Assembly: GCA_023247345.1 (NCBI GenBank)
Contig: JAHFGR010000021.1
Location: 1-12,206 of the forward strand
DNA from: Microcaldota archaeon
Lineage (GTDB): Archaea; Micrarchaeota; Micrarchaeia; Anstonellales; Bilamarchaeaceae
DNA length: 12,206 nucleotides
Reading direction: 5' to 3'
Part shown: piece after piece, positions 6,134 to 11,660 of the stretch
Layout of the letters: every line of letters begins with the position of its first letter
How positions within the stretch are numbered: position 1 is the stretch's first letter
Made by a program: the position numbers and the translations under genes
The notes under the pieces: model-generated
What the model was told of the DNA's origin: nothing
Seen by the model: the letters and a program-made list of their open reading frames with translations, nothing else
Database searches by the model: none

Positions 6134-6926
6134 GTGCTTTACTAAGAATTATTTTATCCCCCATTTTTATTTTAAACCTGTCAGTAAAGCTTCCTTGGTT
6201 AATTGCGATTTCAACGCGACCAAAGTCGTCATTCAGAATTATTGGTTTGCCTCTTTCTACTTCTCCGAATGTTCGCTTGTAAGCAAGCGAGATTTTTTTG
6301 TTTTTATCTTTTATATTTATTACATCGCCAAGCGAAGCAAACGTTCCCATTGTTTTTCCCAAGACGTTTATGAAGAGCGAACCGAATTTATTTATATGAA
6401 TTATTTCGCATTCGATTTTTCCATTTTTTATTTCTGCGTTTTTATAAGGCGCAGCAACAAGTTCGCTACTCTTCAGTTCCTTGCCAAGTTCTTCAATTGC
6501 TACTCCGTTTGCAAGGTGTGCAGCTACTGGCATAAAAACATCTCTACCGTGAAATATTGGCGAGACTGGCATGAGCATGTATTTTTGATTAGTTATCTCG
6601 GCTACTTTTTTTATGCCGCCTAGAAATTCGCTTGCTGGCAATAGCACGCCATTATCTGGTCCGACTAAATAGTCGCCTCGCTTGGTGTTAATTGTAATTG
6701 CTCTACGTTTCGTACCAACACCAGGATCAACAACGCAAACATGATAACCTACAGGACAATAAACTACGCCTTCAAGCAATCTTGCACCGCTTTTTATATT
6801 AAAACTTTCAACATCTGCAAAGTGGATCACATGCGCATCTGGTGCAATCTTAAGTGCAACAGCAGTTAGCACGCCGTTGCCTCGCGAACCTGCGCCGAAA
6901 TCAGTTGTAAATGATATAACTTTCAT
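6126..6926 (-). CDS. SAM hydrolase / SAM hydroxide adenosyltransferase (DUF62)
   Basis: The 266-residue protein matches the DUF62 family, which splits S-adenosylmethionine with water (hydroxide) into adenosine and methionine. Motifs in order: TTDFG (7-11), VDPGVGTKRR (66-75), VGPDNGVLL (88-96), IFHGRD (124-129, family TFHGRD) and NKFGSLFINV (179-188), then a small C-terminal beta domain ending near FGRVEIAINQGSF. Length is normal for the family and the protein looks intact. The family TDFG..D position after TDFG reads GAGSRGNG here, so the usual Asp is not in its normal place; this could reflect a shifted loop. It may control SAM level or salvage methyl-donor waste. The message is probably leaderless. 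Confidence 0.92.
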   Translation of the reverse strand: MKVISFTTDFGAGSRGNGVLTAVALKIAPDAHVIHFADVESFNIKSGARLLEGVVYCPVGYHVCVVDPGVGTKRRAITINTKRGDYLVGPDNGVLLPASEFLGGIKKVAEITNQKYMLMPVSPIFHGRDVFMPVAAHLANGVAIEELGKELKSSELVAAPYKNAEIKNGKIECEIIHINKFGSLFINVLGKTMGTFASLGDVINIKDKNKKISLAYKRTFGEVERGKPIILNDDFGRVEIAINQGSFTDRFKIKMGDKIILSKAQK

Positions 6927-6946
6927 AAGATTGTTTATCCTATTCA

Positions 6947-6958
6947 GCTTTTTTAAGC
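6947..6958 (-). promoter_or_regulatory. TATA-like element of the SAM hydrolase gene
   Basis: The complement reads GCTTAAAAAAGC, centred about 27 bp before the ATG at 6926, without a Shine-Dalgarno site in between. Confidence 0.4.
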
Positions 6959-6982
6959 ATTCTCAGCTTCAAAATAAGCAAC

Positions 6983-6990
6983 TTTATAAG
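6983..6990 (+). promoter_or_regulatory. TATA box of the paralog operon (copies 1 and 2)
   Basis: TTTATAAG is centred about 27-28 bp before the ATG at 7014, which gives a leaderless transcript. It is divergent from the SAM hydrolase promoter; the whole gap is 87 bp. Confidence 0.5.
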
Positions 6991-7013
6991 CACTTTCTTT
7001 CTTAAATAATAAC

Positions 7014-7850
7014 ATGAGAAGATTAGCAATAGAGAGAAGAATTGCCAGGCCACGAATTCCAACAGTTACAGCAGCAGATAATCCATTCAGGCGCTATGGT
7101 GAAATAAAAAGATATGAAGTAAGACAAGCAGATGTTACAGGACAATCATTTGCAGAACGAGTAAAAAGAACAAGACAAATGCTAAGAAGCATGAAGCCAG
7201 AGGCAGTAAAACAAGTAATTGAATTTCATAAAGGTTTAACATTTTTCGAAGCGCTCGCCTTAGCCAACAGAGCAGGAGGTCTAATAGTTCCAAACGATAT
7301 TCATGATAGAATTTTAGTAGGAACTAAAGATTTAATCTATTTAAGACAAAATTATCCAGTATGGACTGGTACATTAGTTATTTATGAGGCACCAGATAAA
7401 AAATTCGGTAAGAAAGTTGTTTTTAGTTGGGAGCATGATAAAGTAACATTCTCCTTTGAAGTTCCAAAGCAATTCAGAGGAAAGAAAAACTGTGCATTAG
7501 TATTAGAGCACCCGGACTTTGAATTATTGGATTTAGGAAATAAAACATATGAGCTAAAAGTCGTTGACAAATCTAATATTCGTCTGGTTCAGGATTTTGC
7601 TAAAGAAAACGGTTGGTATTTAACAGATAACGGAATCCCAGTCGGACCAGAAGTTGCTCCTTCAACTTACGCAAGAAGATTTTTATCGCGATTAGAGAAT
7701 CAGTATATCGGTCCTCTGATCCGTGGCTATGACTACTTCAAAGATGTCTTCAAAGGCGAGACGTTAGATATATATCTCGTTAGTAGCATGTCTAATGTGC
7801 TAGGGGTGCACATGGTATCGCTCGCGACAGAAAAAAGTGATTCAAAATGA
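7014..7850 (+). CDS. paralog family protein, copy 1 (unknown function)
   Basis: I do not recognise the family of this 278-residue protein, but it has two relatives in this window. The basic N-terminus is followed by the family block EVRQADVTGQSFAERVKRTR (35-54), a helical stretch, IVPNDIHDRIL (91-101), a beta-rich core with TGTLVIYE (118-125) and VPKQFRGKKNCALVLEHPDF (150-169), and a variable tail. No signal peptide or membrane segment is visible, so it is probably cytoplasmic. Arg is nearly always AGA in the front part; in the last ~45 codons the usage shifts to CGT, GGC, ATC and GTC. The stop overlaps the next start (ATGA at 7847-7850), so copies 1 and 2 form a coupled operon. The tail aligns only at scattered positions with copy 2. 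Confidence 0.85.
   Translation: MRRLAIERRIARPRIPTVTAADNPFRRYGEIKRYEVRQADVTGQSFAERVKRTRQMLRSMKPEAVKQVIEFHKGLTFFEALALANRAGGLIVPNDIHDRILVGTKDLIYLRQNYPVWTGTLVIYEAPDKKFGKKVVFSWEHDKVTFSFEVPKQFRGKKNCALVLEHPDFELLDLGNKTYELKVVDKSNIRLVQDFAKENGWYLTDNGIPVGPEVAPSTYARRFLSRLENQYIGPLIRGYDYFKDVFKGETLDIYLVSSMSNVLGVHMVSLATEKSDSK
7704..7847 (+). other. divergent C-terminal segment of copy 1
   Basis: Residues 231-278 keep only scattered identities with copy 2 (Y.GP..R...Y...V, then SN..GV..V), while the preceding sequence aligns almost without gaps. Codons ending in C or T are common here, unlike in the front of the gene. A CTTCAAAG octamer occurs twice within this segment. Boundaries are approximate. Confidence 0.4.
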
Positions 7851-8674
7851 AGACGCGTAAAGAAAGAAGGGTTGCAGATGTTCCTATCACCATGCGAGCA
7901 AACGATCCGTTCGGTAGATACGGCCCAATGGGCAGTCATGAAGTAAGACAAGCAGATGTTACAGGTCAATCATTTGCAGAACGAGTAAAAAGAACAAGGG
8001 AAATGCTTAGAAGTTTAGAACCTGAAAAAGCAAGGGATATAATTGAATTTAGAGGAGATTTAAATTTATTTCAAGCTTTAGCATTAGCAAAAAGAGAAGG
8101 AAAGCTAATTGTTCCTAATGATGTTCATGATAGAATTCTCACAGAAACTAAAGATATGAAATTACTAAAACAACTTTACGGAGCTTGGGTACGAACAGGA
8201 ACTCTAGTAATTTACGAAAAACCAGATAAACCATTTGGCAAGAAAGTTAATTCTGGATGGGAAGATAACAATAATTTAAAATATTCCATCTCATTTCAAG
8301 TTCCAAAACAATTCCGAGGAAAAGTAAACTGTGCTTTAGTAATTGAGCATCCTGATTTTGAACTAATAAGTCTAGGAAATAATAAATATGAGATAAAAAC
8401 CATTGATGATTCCAACATTTATTTGGTTCAAAATTTTGCTAAAATAAATTGTTGTTGGCATTTAACAGAACATGGAATTCCAGTTGGAGAAGAAGTTGAC
8501 CGTTCAACCAATGATTCAAGATATTTATTGCGAGGTGACATTGCTTATTTGGGCCCTGTGGCCCGTGTCTGCGGCTACATCGGTGTCGTCAGTTGGCGTG
8601 ATGTCGACCTTAATGATGGGCCTTCCAATCGTTACGGGGTGGCGTTCGTTGATGTTGGCCGTCCTGAAGTGTGA
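7847..8674 (+). CDS. paralog family protein, copy 2, with retroelement-target-like tail
   Basis: This 275-residue protein is a tandem paralog of the upstream gene, sharing EVRQADVTGQSFAERVKRTR (32-51), IVPNDVHDRIL (88-98), RTGTLVIYEKPDKPFGKKV (116-134) and VPKQFRGKVNCALVIEHPDF (152-171). The ATG overlaps the previous stop by 4 bp and has no Shine-Dalgarno site, so translation is probably coupled. From residue 234 (8546) the DNA turns clearly GC-richer and codons 239-249 all end in C or T. The tail VSWRDVDLNDGPSNRYGVAF (248-267) resembles the end of C-type-lectin-like variable regions (L.L....PS......GF). Function is unknown. Transcription should run on into the hairpin array that begins 11 bases after the stop. 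Confidence 0.85.
   Translation: MKTRKERRVADVPITMRANDPFGRYGPMGSHEVRQADVTGQSFAERVKRTREMLRSLEPEKARDIIEFRGDLNLFQALALAKREGKLIVPNDVHDRILTETKDMKLLKQLYGAWVRTGTLVIYEKPDKPFGKKVNSGWEDNNNLKYSISFQVPKQFRGKVNCALVIEHPDFELISLGNNKYEIKTIDDSNIYLVQNFAKINCCWHLTEHGIPVGEEVDRSTNDSRYLLRGDIAYLGPVARVCGYIGVVSWRDVDLNDGPSNRYGVAFVDVGRPEV
8546..8671 (+). other. candidate variable region in copy 2
   Basis: Residues 234-275 differ from copy 1 at most positions. The run of codons ending in C or T, including Arg as CGT in a gene that mostly uses AGA, is what adenine-directed mutagenesis of AAC/AAT-rich template codons would leave. No reverse transcriptase or template repeat is in the window, so this is a hypothesis. Confidence 0.3.
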
Positions 8675-8999
8675 AGCACTCCCGATTGTTCTGATAGAAC
8701 AACACGATTGTCCGACGTATCGGACAATGTGCGCATGCGATTGTTGCTAGAAAAAAGCAACAATGCACCTATTGTCCTGCTGGACAATCAGGTTGTCGCG
8801 GACGACAATCGCGTGGGCATCTTGTCGCTCCGAGCGACAAGCTTGTTGGGAGATCGAGAACGAAGTTCGAGACCGACAAATCCTTCTGGATTTGTGGTCC
8901 ATTCTTCGTCGCCACGAAAAATTGGAGATTTGCCCAAGGGGCAAACAGATCGTGACCGAAGGCCACTAGACGAAGCGACCGAAAAATGAGAACAAATCT
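8675..8999 (+). repeat. array of about ten consecutive short hairpins (non-coding)
   Basis: Hairpins follow one another every 21-35 bases. Arms: TTGTTCT 8686-8692 / 8696-8702; ATTGTCCGA 8707-8715 / 8720-8728; ATTGTTGCT 8740-8748 / 8756-8764; ATTGTCC 8771-8777 / 8782-8788; GGTTGTCG 8791-8798 / 8803-8810; CTTGTCGCT 8821-8829 / 8833-8841; TTGTTGG 8843-8849 / 8873-8879; ACAAATCC 8876-8883 / 8888-8895 (sharing bases with the previous one); TTCGT 8905-8909 / 8914-8918 extended by CCATT/AATTGG; TTTGCCC 8929-8935 / 8939-8945. A weaker one sits at 8952-8966. The first seven share TTGT at the 5' foot and ACAA at the 3' foot, with different but complementary tips. The stretch is GC-richer than its surroundings and free of stops in several frames, but shows no protein-like signal. 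It would form the 3' UTR of the paralog operon. Confidence 0.8.
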
Positions 9000-10175
9000 T
9001 CATGGCTGAACCCACTCAATCTCAAAATATTCGTATTCGCTTCCTGGCAAGTTAACAGCTTTAATCATATAACAGGTTACGCTAGATTCGCGATCGCTAA
9101 TAGCCATTATCATTTCCAAACCAAAATACTTGCACTCAGCTAATGCCTTTGCAAGTTCTTCCCCGCCAATATATTCATCTTCAGTAAGTGAATACATCAA
9201 ATACTTTGGCTTGCCATCTTTTGGCGTTTCTATCCCGCCTTTCTTTCGATGATAAGCTAAAAAATCAAGTCTTGGATGCTTAGGATCAACTTTAATTTCA
9301 GTTTTCTTTCCAGGAATTGCAAGAATAAATGTTTTCTTTACAGAATGCGCAACACGAATAGCGCGTGCCCATTCGCTGATAATCATCTTGCTCTTGCGAG
9401 AGAAAATATGAATAACATGTTTAGAGTGCATCCACTCAGCACCTTCACGAATTGGCGATGCACCTGGAAAATAAATTCTAAAATGAGTACCAAACTTAAA
9501 TCCTGATTTTATTACATACCCGCGTTTGCGCCAATCCTCGTAAACCTCGTACATGTCGTCAAAATACTTTATTCTTTCATCCGCCGCTGCAATCACATCT
9601 TCCAGTTTGCAATTTTTTAAAGTAAGCCCGCCATGTTTTACCAAATAAATCGTCTCATAAATGTCTAGCTTTGTTATCTTGCCGCGATGCGCTGCCTTGT
9701 ATGTGCCAAACTGTCCGATCCAATAGCGCTCATAAAGTTCTTTGCCAACTGTCTCATCATCTACAATACATATAAGATCTTCTGGGAAAAATACACCAGT
9801 AAAAGAATAAGCATCTAGTTTGAATTTTTCGCTCTTGTATTTCTTGCTTCCACCGCGTCCGTAATTACCTTCGACTTCTTCTGCATATCTTAAAATTAGT
9901 CCTTTGTCTCTCCAGTCTTTGTAAGTTAAATATCTTGCAAGCAGCTTGGGCCTATCTAAAAAGAAAGATGCAATATCATTGAATGTGTATGTGTTGCCAG
10001 CCTCGTCATAGCATTTCCCATTTCTAATGTCCATTATATACATTGCTTCTTCTGGTGTAAGAGAAATTATGCCTTTTTGCATATCACCGTAGAATCCGTT
10101 TTGCAAGCTTGTTACTTCGCTTGGTTCCTTTACAAAAATTTCCTTAGTCCTTCTATCTAATTCTAACTTTATCAT
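9000..10175 (-). CDS. endA: tRNA splicing endonuclease, three-unit epsilon-2 type
   Basis: The enzyme cuts pre-tRNA at bulge-helix-bulge junctions. Read from the ATG at 10175 (391 residues), because AAGGTGA lies five bases upstream; a GTG nine bases earlier sits inside that site. Numbering from that GTG, the catalytic unit contains YEVYEDWRKRGYVIKSGFKF (212-231), Tyr238 in HFRIYF, His253 in HSKHVIHI and Lys284 in HSVKKTF; the His-Lys spacing of 31 fits known EndA. The N-terminal unit repeats the motif in decayed form (YLTYKDWRDKGLILR, 85-99) without the triad, and about 95 further residues follow the catalytic unit as a third, beta-like unit. This alphaN-alpha-betaC order and length match the epsilon-2 enzymes of ARMAN archaea, known for broad intron specificity. 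A Lys-rich loop (GRGGSKKYKSEKFK) is a candidate for their special loop. Confidence 0.92.
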   Translation of the reverse strand: MIKLELDRRTKEIFVKEPSEVTSLQNGFYGDMQKGIISLTPEEAMYIMDIRNGKCYDEAGNTYTFNDIASFFLDRPKLLARYLTYKDWRDKGLILRYAEEVEGNYGRGGSKKYKSEKFKLDAYSFTGVFFPEDLICIVDDETVGKELYERYWIGQFGTYKAAHRGKITKLDIYETIYLVKHGGLTLKNCKLEDVIAAADERIKYFDDMYEVYEDWRKRGYVIKSGFKFGTHFRIYFPGASPIREGAEWMHSKHVIHIFSRKSKMIISEWARAIRVAHSVKKTFILAIPGKKTEIKVDPKHPRLDFLAYHRKKGGIETPKDGKPKYLMYSLTEDEYIGGEELAKALAECKYFGLEMIMAISDRESSVTCYMIKAVNLPGSEYEYFEIEWVQP

Positions 10176-10180
10176 TGCGC

Positions 10181-10187
10181 TCACCTT
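10181..10187 (-). promoter_or_regulatory. Shine-Dalgarno site that sets the endA start
   Basis: AAGGTGA on the minus strand is five bases from the ATG at 10175. The GTG at 10184 falls within it and is therefore an unlikely start. Confidence 0.6.
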
Positions 10188-10194
10188 TTTTGCG

Positions 10195-10227
10195 CAGCAT
10201 GTAAATTTGAAAAAATATTACATACTG
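10195..10227 (-). promoter_or_regulatory. inverted repeat in the endA leader
   Basis: CAG-ATGTAA (10195-10197, 10199-10204) pairs with TTACAT-CTG (10218-10223, 10225-10227) around a 13-base AT-rich loop with one mismatch. Candidate TATA boxes lie just upstream (minus-strand CTATAAAA, complement of 10245-10252, and TTTATATACT, complement of 10261-10270). The repeat would then be near the start of the leader, as either an operator or an RNA hairpin. Confidence 0.35.
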
Positions 10228-10274
10228 AAATTGCGCGTTTTTTGTTTTATAGTTATAATTAGTATATAAATGAT

Positions 10275-10913
10275 TTAAAATATTTGTATAGGAAAGTTTT
10301 CATAGTTTTCGATAACATAATCACATTTCTTTAAGTCCACTGGAGCTTCTGATTTTATACAAACAACTTGCATGTTAGCAGAAAGCGCAGCTTGAACACC
10401 TGCAGGCGAGTCTTCTATTACAATGCATTCTGTTGGTTTAACATTTAATTTCCGTGCAGCTAGCAAAAATCCTTCTGGATCCGGCTTGCGATTTTTTACG
10501 TCTTCTGTTCCAATTATTATATCGAAAAACTGGCGTAACTTGAGCTTATCTAATGCTGTTTCGATATTAGAATTATGCCCACCACTTACTATCGCTGTTT
10601 TTATTCCTTTTCTCTTTATAAACCGTAAAAATTTGTGAACCCCCCTTATTGTTTTCAACTTACCTCTAAGCACATAACTTTGATATAATTTTTTTCTTTT
10701 TTCTGCCCATTCTTTTACGTCTTCATTTACATTATGTTCGCGAAAAAGCATTTCTATTATCGTCTTACTGCCTATTCCTGTAAATTCTTTGAAATGTCTG
10801 TTTCTGCTTATTTTTATGCCTAAAGGTGCGAGGCATTCTCTAAAACTGCGAAGATGAAGCGGTTCGCTATCTACTACTGAACCGTCTAAATCGAATAAAA
10901 CTGCTTTAATCAT
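10275..10913 (-). CDS. HAD-superfamily phosphatase / phosphomutase, beta-phosphoglucomutase-like
   Basis: A complete 212-residue HAD hydrolase. Motif I is LFDLDGSVVDSEPLH with nucleophile D8 and general acid D10; motif II is IVSGGH (S110); motif III is NRKPDP (K143); motif IV is VIEDSPAGVQAA (E167, D168). The helical cap between residues 15 and 85 and the DSEPLH signature place it in subfamily I with beta-phosphoglucomutase-like and phosphoglycolate-phosphatase-like enzymes, acting on small phosphorylated sugars or acids. The true substrate cannot be read from sequence. It starts 17 bp after the vapC stop with no clear Shine-Dalgarno site and may be read from the vapBC transcript, although a weak TATA-like CCTTAAAG lies in the gap. 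Confidence 0.9.
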   Translation of the reverse strand: MIKAVLFDLDGSVVDSEPLHLRSFRECLAPLGIKISRNRHFKEFTGIGSKTIIEMLFREHNVNEDVKEWAEKRKKLYQSYVLRGKLKTIRGVHKFLRFIKRKGIKTAIVSGGHNSNIETALDKLKLRQFFDIIIGTEDVKNRKPDPEGFLLAARKLNVKPTECIVIEDSPAGVQAALSANMQVVCIKSEAPVDLKKCDYVIENYENFPIQIF

Positions 10914-10930
10914 AAGTACACTTTAAGGTG

Positions 10931-11332
10931 CTAATACGTTTCAACTTTTATTCCGGGAATTTTAGAAAAATCTTTAGTGTTTTTAGTTGCTATTATGTTA
11001 ATATTATTAGCTATTGCGATGCCTGCTATTAGTAGATCGCTTGGTGATATCGTTATGCCCTTCTTAATTAATGAGCCAGAAATTTTTCCAGCATGATACG
11101 CACCAAAATAGTTAAGATCCAGCACCTTAACTCTTTCCAATAGAACTTCCAGTGCAGCAATCTCATCATCAGGTTTTTTCCCATAACCATAAATTCCTTG
11201 TATTATTTCAAAAATATTAATCTGCGTTGTATGCATCTTAGTGTTTCTTGTTTCTAACTCGGCGATCTTTGACCTTGCTTTTTCATCTCCTCTTAAAAGA
11301 TGAATGATAATTGTTGTATCTAATATTACCAT
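10931..11332 (-). CDS. vapC: PIN-domain toxin VapC, second pair
   Basis: A complete 133-residue PIN ribonuclease. The acidic residues are in place: D5 (VILDTTIIIHLL), E42 (NIFEIIQG), D99 (SPSDLLIAGIA) and D121 after ATKNTKD. It is expected to cleave a specific RNA when freed from its antitoxin. The ATG at 11332 overlaps the antitoxin stop by 7 bp (ATGGTAA), so the two are translationally coupled. It is clearly different in sequence from the PIN toxin at the window start, so the pairs are not a recent duplication. Confidence 0.93.
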   Translation of the reverse strand: MVILDTTIIIHLLRGDEKARSKIAELETRNTKMHTTQINIFEIIQGIYGYGKKPDDEIAALEVLLERVKVLDLNYFGAYHAGKISGSLIKKGITISPSDLLIAGIAIANNINIIATKNTKDFSKIPGIKVETY

Positions 11333-11559
11333 TCAATTACCCGCCAGTTCTTCCTGGTTTTTTCTATTGCGCTTTCCATGTTTTCTATGTCTTCTTTTGT
11401 TAAATGTTTCCACAAGCCCGCGCATTCTAAAAGGCTTCTTTTCTTTGTTTTTGATAGCCCTATACAACGTGCAATAAGCTCGGTATAACTTTCATTAGGT
11501 CTTTTGAGTCTGGTAATTGCCTCGTAAATGTCATCTGCTATCATTATTGTTTTTGCCAT
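11326..11559 (-). CDS. vapB: antitoxin VapB, second pair
   Basis: This 77-residue protein starts MAKTIMIADDIYEAITRLKR, with NESYTELIARCIG following, the signature of archaeal VapB antitoxins whose N-terminus binds DNA as a dimer. The C-terminal part (LTKEDIENMESAIEKTRKNW) is the expected toxin-binding tail. It precedes and overlaps vapC. A TATA-like run (complement of about 11581-11591) centred about 27 bp upstream suggests a leaderless message, and palindromes at the promoter suggest autorepression. Confidence 0.9.
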   Translation of the reverse strand: MAKTIMIADDIYEAITRLKRPNESYTELIARCIGLSKTKKRSLLECAGLWKHLTKEDIENMESAIEKTRKNWRVIEW

Positions 11560-11564
11560 AGTCT

Positions 11565-11603
11565 ATATATAGATCTATATATTTTTAAATATTTCGAAAT
11601 ATT
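11565..11603 (-). promoter_or_regulatory. vapB promoter with two palindromes
   Basis: An 18-bp perfect palindrome centred on AGATCT (11565-11582) begins six bases from the vapB start codon. A second 16-bp palindrome, AATATTTCGAAATATT (11588-11603), lies just upstream. The TATA-like run sits between them. The arrangement fits autorepression by VapB or VapBC; binding is inferred. Confidence 0.5.
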
Positions 11604-11626
11604 CTGAATTCACCCGCCCAGTAAAT

Positions 11627-11640
11627 ATGTTTATAAACAT
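11627..11640 (+). promoter_or_regulatory. TATA box of copy 3 inside a 14-bp palindrome
   Basis: ATGTTTATAAACAT is a perfect palindrome whose TTTATAAA core is centred 27 bp before the ATG at 11661. The message should be leaderless. A TATA box of this form could work in either direction. Confidence 0.5.
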
Positions 11641-11660
11641 ACATTACCATTAATATAGAC

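Noticed and set aside
5925..6623. A 232-codon plus-strand open frame
   Set aside because: It begins inside the tRNA intron, passes through the tRNA 3' end and runs antisense to the clear SAM hydrolase gene. Its protein is rich in Phe, Tyr and Cys, as expected of a shadow frame.
8843..8879. A kink-turn in the seventh hairpin of the array
   Set aside because: Tandem G-A pairs can be drawn at 8856-8857 with 8869-8870, but two Watson-Crick pairs lie between them and the bulge, so the canonical kink-turn layout is missing.
8685..8945. A CRISPR array
   Set aside because: There is no constant repeat, no regular unique spacers, and no Cas-like gene nearby; similarity is limited to the feet of self-complementary hairpins.
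8708..8989. Several open frames of 65-93 codons on both strands over the hairpin array
   Set aside because: The stretch is GC-rich and thus poor in stops. The frames overlap one another on both strands, have no promoter or ribosome site, and the palindromic arms account for the sequence better than any protein does.
10176..10184. GTG at 10184 as the endA start
   Set aside because: The GTG is part of the Shine-Dalgarno sequence AAGGTGA, which is ideally placed for the ATG at 10175.
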